Assembly: GCA_947504115.1 (NCBI GenBank)
Contig: CANNGH010000004.1
Span: 248,001-312,000, forward strand
DNA from: an uncultured Sedimentitalea sp.
GTDB lineage: Bacteria > Pseudomonadota > Alphaproteobacteria > Rhodobacterales > Rhodobacteraceae
DNA length: 64,000 nucleotides
Reading direction: 5' to 3'
Shown here: positions 49,999-60,400 of the stretch, in pieces
Layout: each line of letters opens with the position of its first letter
Position numbering within the stretch: position 1 is the stretch's first letter
Made by a program: the position numbers and the translations under genes
The notes under the pieces: generated by a model
Database searches by the model: none
Told to the model about the DNA's origin: nothing
Seen by the model: the letters and a program-made list of their open reading frames with translations, nothing else

Positions 49999-51257
49999 GA
50001 AGCCAGCCTCATGGCCGTCAGGTCGGCGAAGGTCTCGCCCGTTTTCGCCAGCACGGCATTGGCACCGGTGAACTGCTGCCAGCGCTCGATGGCTACATCG
50101 ACGTAAGCCGGGTTCAACTCGATCCCAAAACACACCCGGCCGGTGGTCTCGGCCGCGATCAGCGTGGTGCCGGATCCCATGAAGGGCTCAAACACCGCCT
50201 GACCGGGGCTGGAATTGTTGAGGATCGGGCGGCGCATGCATTCGACCGGCTTTTGCGTGCTGTGGACGGTGGCGGCGTCCTGGTCCTTGCCGGAGATGTG
50301 CCAGAGCGTCGTTTGCTTGCGGTTGCCCTCCCAGTGGCCCTTGCCGGTCTTCTTGACCGCGTACCAGCAGGGCTCATGCTGCCAGTGATAATCGCCCCGG
50401 CTGAGAACCAGCCGGTCCTTGGCCCAGATGATCTGCGACCGCACGGCGAAACCCGCTGCGATCAGGCTCTCGGCGACGGTCGCGGCATGCAGCGCCCCGT
50501 GCCAGACGTAAGCCACGTCGCCGGGGAACAGCCCCCAGGCCTCGCGCCAATCGGCCCGGTCATCGTTCAGCACCTTGCCAGTGCGTTTGGTCTTGGCCGC
50601 GCCCACCTGATTGCGCCAGGACGGGTCATATTCCACGCCATAGGGCGGATCGGTCACCATCAGGAGCGGCTTCACGTCGCCGAGCAGCTGCGCGACCACG
50701 TCGGCGGACGTGCTATCGCCACAGATCAGCCGGTGCGATCCCAGCTGCCAGAGATCGCCCGCCACCGACACTGGCGTGACCGGCGGTTCCGGAATGTCAT
50801 CCTCGCCCTCGACCGGCCCATTGCTGCCCAGCGCATCGGGATCACGCAGCAGCGCATCCAGGTCCTCGTCGGTGATCCCGAGCAGCGACAGGTCGAAATC
50901 CTCGGCCAGCAGCCCCGCGATCTCATCGCGCAGCATGGCCTCGTCCCAGTCGCCCAACTCGGTCAGCTTGTTGTCGGCAATGCGGTAGGCGCGGCGTTCG
51001 GCCTCGTCGAGGTGGCCGAGCCGGATCACCGGTACGTCGGTCAGGCCGAGCATTGTCGCCGCCAGCACCCGGCCATGCCCGGCAATCAGCTCCCCATCGT
51101 CGGCCACCATGCAGGGCACGGTCCAGCCAAACTTTGCCATGCTGGCGGCGATCTTCGCCACCTGGTCGTCGCCGTGCATCTTGGCATTGCGAGCATAGGG
51201 ACGCAGCCGGTCAATCGGCCACGTCTCGATCTCGCTTGGCGCGAAGACAAGGTCCAT
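49995..51257 (-). CDS. ParB-like nuclease domain / DNA methyltransferase fusion (copy 2)
   Basis: ELIAGHGRVLAA; VTDPPYGVEYDPSWRN; EPFMGSGTTLIAAETTGR. Confidence 0.92.
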   Translation of the reverse strand: MDLVFAPSEIETWPIDRLRPYARNAKMHGDDQVAKIAASMAKFGWTVPCMVADDGELIAGHGRVLAATMLGLTDVPVIRLGHLDEAERRAYRIADNKLTELGDWDEAMLRDEIAGLLAEDFDLSLLGITDEDLDALLRDPDALGSNGPVEGEDDIPEPPVTPVSVAGDLWQLGSHRLICGDSTSADVVAQLLGDVKPLLMVTDPPYGVEYDPSWRNQVGAAKTKRTGKVLNDDRADWREAWGLFPGDVAYVWHGALHAATVAESLIAAGFAVRSQIIWAKDRLVLSRGDYHWQHEPCWYAVKKTGKGHWEGNRKQTTLWHISGKDQDAATVHSTQKPVECMRRPILNNSSPGQAVFEPFMGSGTTLIAAETTGRVCFGIELNPAYVDVAIERWQQFTGANAVLAKTGETFADLTAMRLAS

Positions 51258-51353
51258 GGGGTGGTTCTCATTTTGGGCAGGGCGGACAGACAAATGTGCG
51301 CAGCCTGAATGGCCAGCGGCAAAAGCGGGATCCGCTATGTGGAGAAAAACGAA

Positions 51354-51382
51354 AGCGCCCGAGAGGGGTTTCCTCCGGGCGC
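51354..51382 (-). terminator. Hairpin with T-rich tail on the minus strand
   Basis: AGCGCCCGGAGG-N-CCTCTCGGGCGCT then TTTCGTTTTT. Confidence 0.6.
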
Positions 51383-51846
51383 TATTCTTCGATGATCAAT
51401 AGGTAGGTCAAGGGGGGCAGCTTTGTCAAACGAAAAACGGAAGTGGATTCAAAGGCTTCGCGGAGGGGTGGCTTCCGAAGTCTGGTTTTTGGTCCAGGTG
51501 GCTTCCTAGCTTCCGCCAAGTGGATTCTTGACAAAAATACTAAAATCCACCCTGAGAATCGGACGGACCAACGTAAGGCGCTGTAATATAGTGATTTTAT
51601 TTTGCGATGTCGCCGAGGTGGATTCCGCCTGGATTCCCCGGTGAAGAAGCCAGTCGCTAGCGAAATGCCGCGCTGCGCCCCCCCGTATACGTTTGGCGCC
51701 CGGGAGGAACCATCGGGAGGGGGTAGGTCAGGGAGTTGTGATCGGCCCATTGCTGCTGTTCGGCTAAGGTGCAGCTCGCTGAACCGGCCGTTTGCGGCGT
51801 CGACAAACCCAAGGCAAGCCAGGCTGAATTTCCCGAAGCTCTCGAA

Positions 51847-53460
51847 CTAGGGCAGCTCGGGAAGACCTAACTCCTTAAGAAACGCATTATGGGCTATCTT
51901 CGCCGCCGAGATCTTGTCCTCCAAGCCCTGTAGCCTCAGGTTAGTCTTGGTTAGATCAATTTCTTTCTCGGCTTCGGCTATGCTGACGTACCTGGCGATG
52001 TTGAGATTGAAGCCCTTTTCTTCGATCTCGTCCATCTCAACCCGCCGAGAGTAGCGTTCTTCTTCTTTCCGGAACTTATACGTTTCCACGATATCTCGAA
52101 TGTGCTCAGGTGCCAATTGGTTCTGACGCTTGCCCTTTTTGAATCGATCCGGCCCTGTGGCATTGATGAACAAGACGTCGTCGAACTTCTTGCACTTCTT
52201 CAACACCAGAATGCAGACGGGGATACCTGTCGAAAAGAACAAGTTTGCAGGCAAACCGATCACAGTGTCGATGTGCCCGTCCTTCAAGAGCTTAGTTCTG
52301 ATCCGCTCCTCAGCCCCGCCTCTGAACAAAACACCATGCGGCAAAATTATTGCCATAGTGCCTTCGTCTTTCAGGTAGTGAAAGCCATGGAGGAGAAAGG
52401 CGAAGTCTGCGGCTGACTTGGGCGCAAGACCATGGTTCTTGAAGCGCGCATCCTCGCCAAGGGCCTCCGAAGGGTCCCAGCGATAGCTGAAAGGTGGGTT
52501 CGCGACGACTGCATCGAAGCGCGGCATCTTGGCGGGGTTTGCCTCCCTCAGCAATTCCCAGTCATTGGTCAGTGTGTCGCCATGGAAAATCTCGAACTCG
52601 GTATCCTTGACCCCATGCAGCAGCATATTCATCCGGGCCAGGTTGTAGGTCGTGATGTTTCGTTCTTGGCCGTAGATCTTGCCAATGCCGCGCGGTCCGA
52701 GCTGGTTCCGCACGTTCAGCAACAGTGACCCCGAACCACACGCGAAATCGAAGACGCTGTCGATGTGATCCTTTTTGCCAAGCGCGGGGTCCTGGCTGTC
52801 GAGCGCAACTATCTCCGACAGGATGCTGGAGACCTGCTGGGGCGTGTAGAACTCGCCCGCCTTCTTGCCCGACCCGGCAGCGAATTCGCCGATCAGGTAC
52901 TCATAGGCATCGCCCAAGGTGTCGTTGTCGGTCGAGAACCCGACCAGCCCTTTGGCGATTTCCTTAATGATACTGCACAGCTTTGTGTTGCGCTCGGTGT
53001 ATCCCTTCCCCAGCTTCTCCGAGTCCAGATTGATCTCGGAGAACAACCCGTCGAAGGTGCTGGAGAAAGACTCGTTCTCGATGAACTTGAAACCCGCCTT
53101 CAGCGTGCTCAGCAGATCGTTGTGCCCCACCCGTGCCATTTCGGCGATGCTTGCCCAAAGGTGCTCTGGCTTGATCACATAGTGGGTCTTCCGGCGCATC
53201 AGCGCTTCGAAGGCATCCACGTCGCCTTCGTTTTGTTCATACCAGACGGCCAGAGGCGTGCGGCGATCATCCTTGTCCAACGCAGGATAGTCGCGCCCAA
53301 GCTCGCGCTCTGCGGCCGCCTCGTAGTTGTCGGACAGGTAGCGCAGGAAAAGGAAGGACAGCATGTAATCGCGAAAATCGTCCGCGTTCATCGCGCCGCG
53401 CAGGGTGTTGGCAATGTTCCAGAGCGTCTTGCCCAGTTCTTGTTGTTCTTGATCGGTCAT
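51847..53460 (-). CDS. hsdM: Type I R-M system modification subunit HsdM
   Basis: GEFYTPQQVS, DFACGSGSLLLNV, VVANPPFSYRW. Confidence 0.96.
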   Translation of the reverse strand: MTDQEQQELGKTLWNIANTLRGAMNADDFRDYMLSFLFLRYLSDNYEAAAERELGRDYPALDKDDRRTPLAVWYEQNEGDVDAFEALMRRKTHYVIKPEHLWASIAEMARVGHNDLLSTLKAGFKFIENESFSSTFDGLFSEINLDSEKLGKGYTERNTKLCSIIKEIAKGLVGFSTDNDTLGDAYEYLIGEFAAGSGKKAGEFYTPQQVSSILSEIVALDSQDPALGKKDHIDSVFDFACGSGSLLLNVRNQLGPRGIGKIYGQERNITTYNLARMNMLLHGVKDTEFEIFHGDTLTNDWELLREANPAKMPRFDAVVANPPFSYRWDPSEALGEDARFKNHGLAPKSAADFAFLLHGFHYLKDEGTMAIILPHGVLFRGGAEERIRTKLLKDGHIDTVIGLPANLFFSTGIPVCILVLKKCKKFDDVLFINATGPDRFKKGKRQNQLAPEHIRDIVETYKFRKEEERYSRRVEMDEIEEKGFNLNIARYVSIAEAEKEIDLTKTNLRLQGLEDKISAAKIAHNAFLKELGLPELP

Positions 53461-54542
53461 TGGGCTGGCTCTTTCTGCTTGATGATCTCCGGTAGCTCGA
53501 AGCGGTATCGTTCGAGGAACGCCTTGAAGATGTCTTTGAAAAGGTCTTTGTTGTCGCCCACCATCTCGCGCGGCTCGTAGATCGAGTACTTGCCGTGGCT
53601 CAGCAGGTTCAGGGCGCGGGCGTAAAGGGCTTCGTCGTCGATCCCGTGGATGCAGGCCGAGAAATCCTTGTACCCAAAGAAGGTAGCAGTTTTCTCAAGA
53701 ATGCTGCGCATCATGTTGAAATGGTGCGTGTAGAGCTGGTCGCTTTCGACAGCCATCTGCAATTCGCTCAGCATGGCGACATGGTGGAAAAACGGGGTCT
53801 CGTCAGTGCCGCGCAGGGTGTGCAGCTCGACGCCCTGAGGCCGGTGGTAGAAATAGGCCTTGTGCTTGACCTTCTTCAGCTCGTTCCACATGACGTTGAA
53901 GAACAGGCTGTGATGGGTCGAGACTACCGCTTTCGCCCGGTCCTTCCCGGATTTCAGCAGCTGGGCCAGGTCACTGGCAACGGCAATCGCGTTGTTGTCG
54001 TCGAGAGATGAAATTGGATCATCGACATAGATGTGCTTCACCCACTTGTAGGCCTCGTGGTTGTCGAGAACGAGCTGGCAGATCGCCAGGAAAACGCACC
54101 AGATGAAAATGTTCTGCTCGCCGCGCGAAACTTTGATGTTCTCGGTCGCATCGCGATAGAAAATCACGCGCCAGTTTTCATAGTCGATCCGAAAGTTGAA
54201 GCTGGCATAGCGTTCAAGAAAGCTGAAAATCCGCTCCTCCAGGTCGAGCGATTGGAAATCCTCGAAGAAGGCAGAGGCGCCGTTGATATTCAGATAGCGG
54301 TTTTCGTCTCCGTCCAGATCGTTGTCCCAGACGAACAGGTCTTCGGTGAAGGCGTTGAAATAGAGCGTGTCGCGCTCGCCCTTCTTCTTGGCCACATCCT
54401 TGAACGCCATAGACAGACGTGTCTTGCCCGTGCCGTTATAGGCGAAAAGCAAGACAAAGCTGTGGTCGTTGAGATCGTCCCGAATGCGGGTGACGAGCTT
54501 GTCGACGGATTTGTACTCGTAGAGCTTCGGTTTGTTCGTCAT
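53457..54542 (-). CDS. PrrC-like AAA ATPase, candidate anticodon nuclease
   Basis: Walker A AYNGTGKTRLS, VSRGEQN, IYVDDPISSLDD, VSTHHSLFF; C-terminal R-x3-E-x32-H (RSILE...LLSH); embedded in hsd operon. Confidence 0.65.
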   Translation of the reverse strand: MTNKPKLYEYKSVDKLVTRIRDDLNDHSFVLLFAYNGTGKTRLSMAFKDVAKKKGERDTLYFNAFTEDLFVWDNDLDGDENRYLNINGASAFFEDFQSLDLEERIFSFLERYASFNFRIDYENWRVIFYRDATENIKVSRGEQNIFIWCVFLAICQLVLDNHEAYKWVKHIYVDDPISSLDDNNAIAVASDLAQLLKSGKDRAKAVVSTHHSLFFNVMWNELKKVKHKAYFYHRPQGVELHTLRGTDETPFFHHVAMLSELQMAVESDQLYTHHFNMMRSILEKTATFFGYKDFSACIHGIDDEALYARALNLLSHGKYSIYEPREMVGDNKDLFKDIFKAFLERYRFELPEIIKQKEPAQ

Positions 54543-55810
54543 CCGTCCACCTCATCGAGGACGGGGAAGAGCTGTTGGAGCAATCCCTGCTTGTGATCCT
54601 TGAGCTGCTCTACGGTCTGCGCCTGAGAGGTGATTTGTTCATCGACAGACTTCAGGGTGGCGACGATTTTCGCTTGCTCATTCTCGTCCAGCGGAAACGC
54701 GATTGGACATTCAAGGACGCTTCCCTTGCTCAAATGCGTCTGGTTCAGACCATCGTTGAAGGCGAGAAGGAACGGATGGCGATCCAACGCATAGTAAAGA
54801 AAGGTGCAGTCAATCGAGTGCGCTGTCAGACGGCTTACACGCTGATTCACAGCATACTTTTCATCTTCATCCACAAGGAAGCACTTTGCCAAGGCCCGCC
54901 CCTTCGGTAAGTCGCTTAGCACCATCAAGACATCGCCCTTGGAAGCAATGCAGTATCTTTTATTGCTATATTTGCGAACCTCGCCATCGGTCGAGATGAA
55001 GCGGGCATTGACCACGACAAAATCGCCGTCTTCTTCAATATCCTTTTCATACGCCTTGCCGTTCTCGTAATCGGCGATCTCCCCAAGCGGCTTCTCAACC
55101 CAGCCGGCAGGATCTTGAAACTCAGAAAATCGGCGCTTGGGAAGTGTCTCGCCCTTGACCGGGAAGAGTTCGAGCATCAGCCCTTGCTTGTGATCCTTGA
55201 GCGCGTCGCGCTTTTCGGTTTCCGCCTCGATCAGGGTGTCAATCGAGGCGAGGCATTCGGCGATCCGCTCTTGCTCTGGCGAAGAGGGCTTCCAGACATC
55301 AATCGACAGAAACTTGTCGATGGAAATATTGAAACGGCCAGCCCTCGCCCCCTCGTTCACCAAGCCACCAAGCTGCGCTTCATGTGCCTGGGCTTCGAAG
55401 TAGTGATCCCAGAAATCCGGATTCTGCCCGCCCTTAAAGCGAAAGCACTTATAGATCGGCGAAACGATGCCGCCGTCAGTCGAAGTTAGGCGCTTGATCG
55501 AGCCAAACTTGGACGCCTTCGTCGTTCGGTCGTTATAGACGAAATCATCGCGAACGATCTTGATGTACCGAGAGACATTCTCGCCCGATATCTGCTTTCC
55601 AAAATAGTCCCCTTGCGGGACAAGCCCCATTTCACCCGACAAAGTGAGCGTGTCTTCGTTGTCGCCCCCCGTCGATTTGTCTTTGACTGGAGATGCAAGA
55701 CGGCGAAGCGTCTCGCGCTGCCAAGCGCCCCCGTCGTCGAACTCGGGGAAACGCAGTGTCGGCGTCGGGCTATCTGAGGAGAGTTTATCCATTTTACTAG
55801 TCCGACTCAT
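54539..55810 (-). CDS. hsdS: Type I R-M specificity subunit HsdS
   Basis: Two TRDs each followed by L.DHKQGL(M/L)..LFPV conserved region. Confidence 0.95.
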   Translation of the reverse strand: MSRTSKMDKLSSDSPTPTLRFPEFDDGGAWQRETLRRLASPVKDKSTGGDNEDTLTLSGEMGLVPQGDYFGKQISGENVSRYIKIVRDDFVYNDRTTKASKFGSIKRLTSTDGGIVSPIYKCFRFKGGQNPDFWDHYFEAQAHEAQLGGLVNEGARAGRFNISIDKFLSIDVWKPSSPEQERIAECLASIDTLIEAETEKRDALKDHKQGLMLELFPVKGETLPKRRFSEFQDPAGWVEKPLGEIADYENGKAYEKDIEEDGDFVVVNARFISTDGEVRKYSNKRYCIASKGDVLMVLSDLPKGRALAKCFLVDEDEKYAVNQRVSRLTAHSIDCTFLYYALDRHPFLLAFNDGLNQTHLSKGSVLECPIAFPLDENEQAKIVATLKSVDEQITSQAQTVEQLKDHKQGLLQQLFPVLDEVDG

Positions 55811-58773
55811 TGCTCATACGCCCCAAGACCGGCGATCTCGCGCCCGTGGGCGCGCTTCTGCAACAGCGGGATCAGGTCTTCCATCAAGGCCAGCTCTTTC
55901 TGTGTCCGCGCCTTCCAGCCCAGATCGAGCGGGGCCAGAAGGACGCTCAGCGCCTCACCGTCAAAGATCATCCGCCGCAGGATGGCATCGACAAACGCCT
56001 GCAAGGCGGCGACATCCAGCTCATGCTTGTTCGCGATGGCCGCCAGCGCCTTGGCGTTCTTCTCGGTCCTGAACCTCTCGAACCCCTCGCGGATCGCCTT
56101 TTCGTTCAGCCCCTCGCCCACGGTAAGCGTGTCGATGTAGGCGGCGATCTCTTCGCGGTCATCAATGAACTTGGCATCCGACTGGATCAACCCGATCAGC
56201 TGCGCGCGGGTCATCTTCTGTTTGCCCGGCTGCTGCTGCGAATAGTCGGCGATCAGGCCCATGATGTAGTCATAGTCGATCACCGCCGAGGCGAAGAGAA
56301 CGAATTCGAAATCGAGCTGATCGACATCTTCGGGGGTCTTGTCCGGCCCCTTGTCTTGCTGGCCTTTCAGGCGTTGCGCGGTGTCTAGATAGACGCCCCG
56401 GAAGCCCTGAAGCTGATCCTTGGGCATGACCTCTTCGATGGTCGCTTTGTCTTCAGGCGACAGCTCGGTGTATTGGTCGATCTGTGTGTTGAGCCGCTGG
56501 ACCTCTTTGAAGAGGTTGATGAACTGGCTACGCGCCGCATCGCCCTTGAGGTTCGCAACATCCTCAGGCGCACAGGTCAGGCCCTGCGACTGCATGAAGT
56601 CATCAAGAGTCTTCACCGCCGTCTTCAGCTTGTCGATGGCAACCGGGGCTGTGTCGGCCAGCCAGATCTCCTTGGGCGGCCTGCTGGACTCGCCCGAGAA
56701 CAGCGTGATCGCGTCATTAACCGCAGCCTGCTGCTGGCGGAAATCGAGGATGTTGCCGTATGGCTTCGTGTCGTTCAGCACGCGGTTGGTACGCGAAAAC
56801 GCCTGGATCAGCCCGTGATTTTTAAGGTTCTTATCTACATAAAGGGTGTTCAGGTACTTTGAGTCAAAGCCCGTGAGCAGCATATCGACGACGATGGTGA
56901 TGTCTACTTTGTGCTTGTGGGCCAAGTCCTGGTTCGGGAACTGGTGGTCTTTGATCCGCTTCTGAACGTCCTGATAATACAGGTCGAATTCATTGATGCT
57001 GTGATTGGCCCCGAACTGATGGTTGTAATCCGCGATGATGGCCTTCAACGCGTCCTTCTTCTTGTTCGGCTCGACAGCGTTGTCCGCTTTCTCTTGAGGT
57101 AGGTCTTCTTGCAGTTGCTTGACGTCCTTGCTGCCCTCTGCAGGAGGCGAGAATACGGCGGCGATGTTCAGCGGCACGAAGTCAGGATCAGCGGCTAGGC
57201 GTTCCGCCTGGATACTCTTGAACAATCCGTGGTACTCGATGGCATCATTTATCGAGGCCGTCGCTAGCACCGCGTTGAAGCGGCGGTTCGCCGTAACTGC
57301 GTCATGCTTTTCGAGAATAGCTTCCACGACCTTGCGCTTCTGAACGGTGTCGCCAGCCGCCTTAGCGCCTTTCCCATCAGGTTTGAAATAGTCGACGTGG
57401 AAGCGAAGGACGTTCCGATCTTCAATGGCGTGAGTGATCGTGTACGCGTGCAGTTGCTGCTGAAAAATATCATCAGTCGTGACATAAGAGGCCTGCTCGC
57501 CATCAATCTGCTGGTACGATGCGTTTTGCTCGAAAATCGGTGTCCCCGTGAAGCCAAAGAGTTGAGCATTGGGGAAGAACTCTTTGATCGCGCGATGATT
57601 TTCACCAAATTGGGAGCGATGGCACTCATCGAAAATGAAGACGACGCGTTTGTCGCTGAGCGGTGCGAGCCGCTCCTTGTAGTTCTTCCTGTTCGTACCA
57701 TCCAGGGCTAGGCCCAGCTTCTGGATCGTCGTTACGATCACTTTGTCTGCGATGTCGTCAGAGAGCAGCCGACGGACGAGGGTCTCCGTGTTAGTGTTTT
57801 CCTCAACGCAGCCTTCTTGGAAGCGGTTGAACTCCTCGCGGGTCTGCCGATCGAGGTCTTTTCGGTCCACCACGAACAAGCATTTCTCAATTTCAGGATT
57901 GTCCTTCAATAGCGTAGATGCCTTGAACGACGTCAGGGTCTTGCCGCTGCCGGTCGTGTGCCAGATGTACCCGTTTCCGCAGTTCTGTTGGATACAATCG
58001 ACAATCGCCTTTACTGCGTAGATTTGGTACGGGCGCATCATCAGGAGCTTTTGCTCACTCGCGACTAAAACCATGTAACGGCTGATCATCTGCCCCAGTG
58101 TGCATTTCGCCAAGAATTTCTCGGCAAACTGGTCTAGGTGCGTGATCTTCCTATTATCTTCACTGGCGTATTGATAAAGTGGCAGGAAGCGCTCATCCGC
58201 GTTGAAGCTGAAATGGCGGCTATTGTTGTTTGCAAAATACCAGGTGTCACTACGGTTGCTGACTACAAATAGCTGGAGAAAACACAGCATAGTTTTGCCA
58301 TAGCCATTCCCAGGATCATTTTTGTAATCGACGATCTGCTGCATCGCACGACGCGGACTGATCGCGAGAGTTTTTAGTTCAATTTGCACCACCGGAACAC
58401 CATTGATCAAAAGGATCGCGTCATAACGGTGATGGCTATTTTCAGTGTTTATGCGAAGTTGGTTGATAACTTCGAAGTGGTTTTTGCACCAGTCCTTGGT
58501 ATTGACCAAAGTGTAATCCAAGGGCGTGCCGTCTTCGCGCTCAAGCGTGTTCTTCTCTCGCAACATTCGCGCTGCAGCAAAGACGTCGGGAGTAACGATT
58601 TCCTCCAAGAGCCGCGCAAACTCAGCATCCGTCAACTTAACCCGATTTAAGCTCTCGAAATGACTACGAAAATTTCCTTTCAGCGCTTCCAAGTCACGAA
58701 TATCCGCTCTGTACTCGTACTTTAGCTCCCGCAGTTTTTGGAGAAGGTCCTTCTCAATCTCGTCTTCCTTCAT
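55807..58773 (-). CDS. hsdR: Type I R-M restriction subunit HsdR
   Basis: QIELKTLAISPRRAMQQIVDYK nuclease motif, TTGSGKTLTSFKAS, FDECHRSQFG, LTGFDSKYLNTLYVDK. Confidence 0.97.
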   Translation of the reverse strand: MKEDEIEKDLLQKLRELKYEYRADIRDLEALKGNFRSHFESLNRVKLTDAEFARLLEEIVTPDVFAAARMLREKNTLEREDGTPLDYTLVNTKDWCKNHFEVINQLRINTENSHHRYDAILLINGVPVVQIELKTLAISPRRAMQQIVDYKNDPGNGYGKTMLCFLQLFVVSNRSDTWYFANNNSRHFSFNADERFLPLYQYASEDNRKITHLDQFAEKFLAKCTLGQMISRYMVLVASEQKLLMMRPYQIYAVKAIVDCIQQNCGNGYIWHTTGSGKTLTSFKASTLLKDNPEIEKCLFVVDRKDLDRQTREEFNRFQEGCVEENTNTETLVRRLLSDDIADKVIVTTIQKLGLALDGTNRKNYKERLAPLSDKRVVFIFDECHRSQFGENHRAIKEFFPNAQLFGFTGTPIFEQNASYQQIDGEQASYVTTDDIFQQQLHAYTITHAIEDRNVLRFHVDYFKPDGKGAKAAGDTVQKRKVVEAILEKHDAVTANRRFNAVLATASINDAIEYHGLFKSIQAERLAADPDFVPLNIAAVFSPPAEGSKDVKQLQEDLPQEKADNAVEPNKKKDALKAIIADYNHQFGANHSINEFDLYYQDVQKRIKDHQFPNQDLAHKHKVDITIVVDMLLTGFDSKYLNTLYVDKNLKNHGLIQAFSRTNRVLNDTKPYGNILDFRQQQAAVNDAITLFSGESSRPPKEIWLADTAPVAIDKLKTAVKTLDDFMQSQGLTCAPEDVANLKGDAARSQFINLFKEVQRLNTQIDQYTELSPEDKATIEEVMPKDQLQGFRGVYLDTAQRLKGQQDKGPDKTPEDVDQLDFEFVLFASAVIDYDYIMGLIADYSQQQPGKQKMTRAQLIGLIQSDAKFIDDREEIAAYIDTLTVGEGLNEKAIREGFERFRTEKNAKALAAIANKHELDVAALQAFVDAILRRMIFDGEALSVLLAPLDLGWKARTQKELALMEDLIPLLQKRAHGREIAGLGAYEQ

Positions 58774-59075
58774 CCCTCTGCCACCTCAGCCTCTCATGTC
58801 AAGTGCCACACGCCATCTCAAGCCGATTAGCATCTAATTCTCAGGTTTGCACCAGCTGTCTCAAATGTTTGGCACCAAGCCAAGGCCATTTCCAGCGCTC
58901 AGAATAACTCGTTGCGACAGCTACCGGACCAAGGTCCGGAGATACAACTGACGTAAGTCGCTCTTCGGGCCGCATTCGCGCGCCATCGCACCGGTGACCA
59001 AGGCTTGGTTTCGCAGTTCACACATCTGTCCGTTGCAAGGCAGCGATTTCACACTCTCCGCCCTTCCTTACATCC

Positions 59076-59732
59076 TTATCGTTTCCACGGCCGCATTTTC
59101 GGCATCACTGTCGTCACCTCTACCTCCCGGAGCATCCGCCCCACCACCAGCCCATCGCGCACCCAATCCAATGCCTGCCACCAATCCTCATAGCCACGCC
59201 GGGCGGATGCGATCTGTTCGGGATGCGGTCGCCAGGTGACCGGGCAGGCCAGGATATTGATCATGCGCCATTTGCCCCGGCTCAGCACCCGTTCGGTGCC
59301 AATCACCTCGGTCACCGCCCGAACGCCATGCTGGTTTTGCCGCGTCTCGACCGGCACGCAGCGCGGCACCACACCGGGCATCCAGTCGGGCGTCATCCCG
59401 GCGCGGGCCAGTTCCGCGACGCGGATGGCCATGCGGATGCCGCCGAGGCTGTCGGGCATTCCGGCAACTGTGGCGGCGATGACCTCGGCATCCGCGTGGG
59501 TGTAGCTGCCCATCTTGTGCTGGCCGCCGTCCACTTTGCAGCCCAGCGCGGCGCGCTGCATCAGGACATATTCCAGGCCAAACCCGAAGCCTTCTTCCAC
59601 CACATCCTTTGGGGGCGGCAGTTCCAGCTGGGCCTTTTCCACCCGAAACGCCCATTCCAGTGCCGCCTGCACGCCCAGCGCGCGTTTCAACTTTGTGCCG
59701 CCCGCGCGGCTGATCCGTCCCTGCATGCTCAT
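59076..59732 (-). CDS. Conserved-type phage protein, function unknown
   Basis: ATGA overlap with upstream frame; protein-like composition. Confidence 0.65.
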   Translation of the reverse strand: MSMQGRISRAGGTKLKRALGVQAALEWAFRVEKAQLELPPPKDVVEEGFGFGLEYVLMQRAALGCKVDGGQHKMGSYTHADAEVIAATVAGMPDSLGGIRMAIRVAELARAGMTPDWMPGVVPRCVPVETRQNQHGVRAVTEVIGTERVLSRGKWRMINILACPVTWRPHPEQIASARRGYEDWWQALDWVRDGLVVGRMLREVEVTTVMPKMRPWKR

Positions 59733-60400
59733 GGCAGCACTCCTTCAAACAGGTCCATCTGCGCTGGGCCCTCCGGCCCCTCGCTTGGCCGCCAGATCCA
59801 CGGGCCCGAGGCCATGGGCAGCTGCGAGAGCGCGCCACGCATGTGCTGCTGCCAGAGGGTGAACTCCGTTGCCGAGCAGGCGCAGAGCGCGTGCCCGATG
59901 GGCCAGCCCATCAGCCATCCGACGAAGAGCGGATTCAGCCGCCGCCGTGCCCGGGCTCTCAGGATGCGCCGCGAGACGACCCGCCCATGTGAGGCAATCA
60001 TGGAAGCCCAGAGCGGGCGCGAGATCGGGGCGTGCGGAGAGGATTGCCGCCCATGCGGCGGGGTCACCGGGTCCGGGTGGGTGAAGCCCTGTTCCGCCCG
60101 ATAGTGCAGAATATCCATCCGGGATTTGCCATCGGCCCGGGTGATGCTCGCCTTCGAACTGCCCTTCCAGTTCTGCGCGGCCGGTGTCGGCCATTGCGCC
60201 GCCTGCGCTGGCAGCGGTGGAGTTCCGCCCGAGCCGTAACTTTGCCCCGGCCCACCCTTCGCGCCATCCGTCGCCTTCGGCGTCGACCAGTTGGTGATGC
60301 CCAGCGCCAGCGCTTCCGCCTTGCGGGTGAAATCGCTGTTCCCCGCCGGATTGTAGCTGGCGGTGCCGGGATGCAGGCTCATCGGTGTGGGCCAGGATGA
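59729..60400 (-). CDS. Alternative-frame ORF overlapping the C5 methyltransferase 3' half (start approximate)
   Basis: Repeated NWSTPKATDGAKGGPG / QWPTPAAQNWKG, LNPLFVGWLMGWPIG; stop is ATGA-coupled to next gene. Confidence 0.5.
   Translation of the reverse strand, partial: SSWPTPMSLHPGTASYNPAGNSDFTRKAEALALGITNWSTPKATDGAKGGPGQSYGSGGTPPLPAQAAQWPTPAAQNWKGSSKASITRADGKSRMDILHYRAEQGFTHPDPVTPPHGRQSSPHAPISRPLWASMIASHGRVVSRRILRARARRRLNPLFVGWLMGWPIGHALCACSATEFTLWQQHMRGALSQLPMASGPWIWRPSEGPEGPAQMDLFEGVLP

Noticed and set aside
51382-51750. 122-aa minus-strand ORF in the hsd/methyltransferase gap
   Set aside because: Contains the repeat-rich sequence and lacks protein-like features
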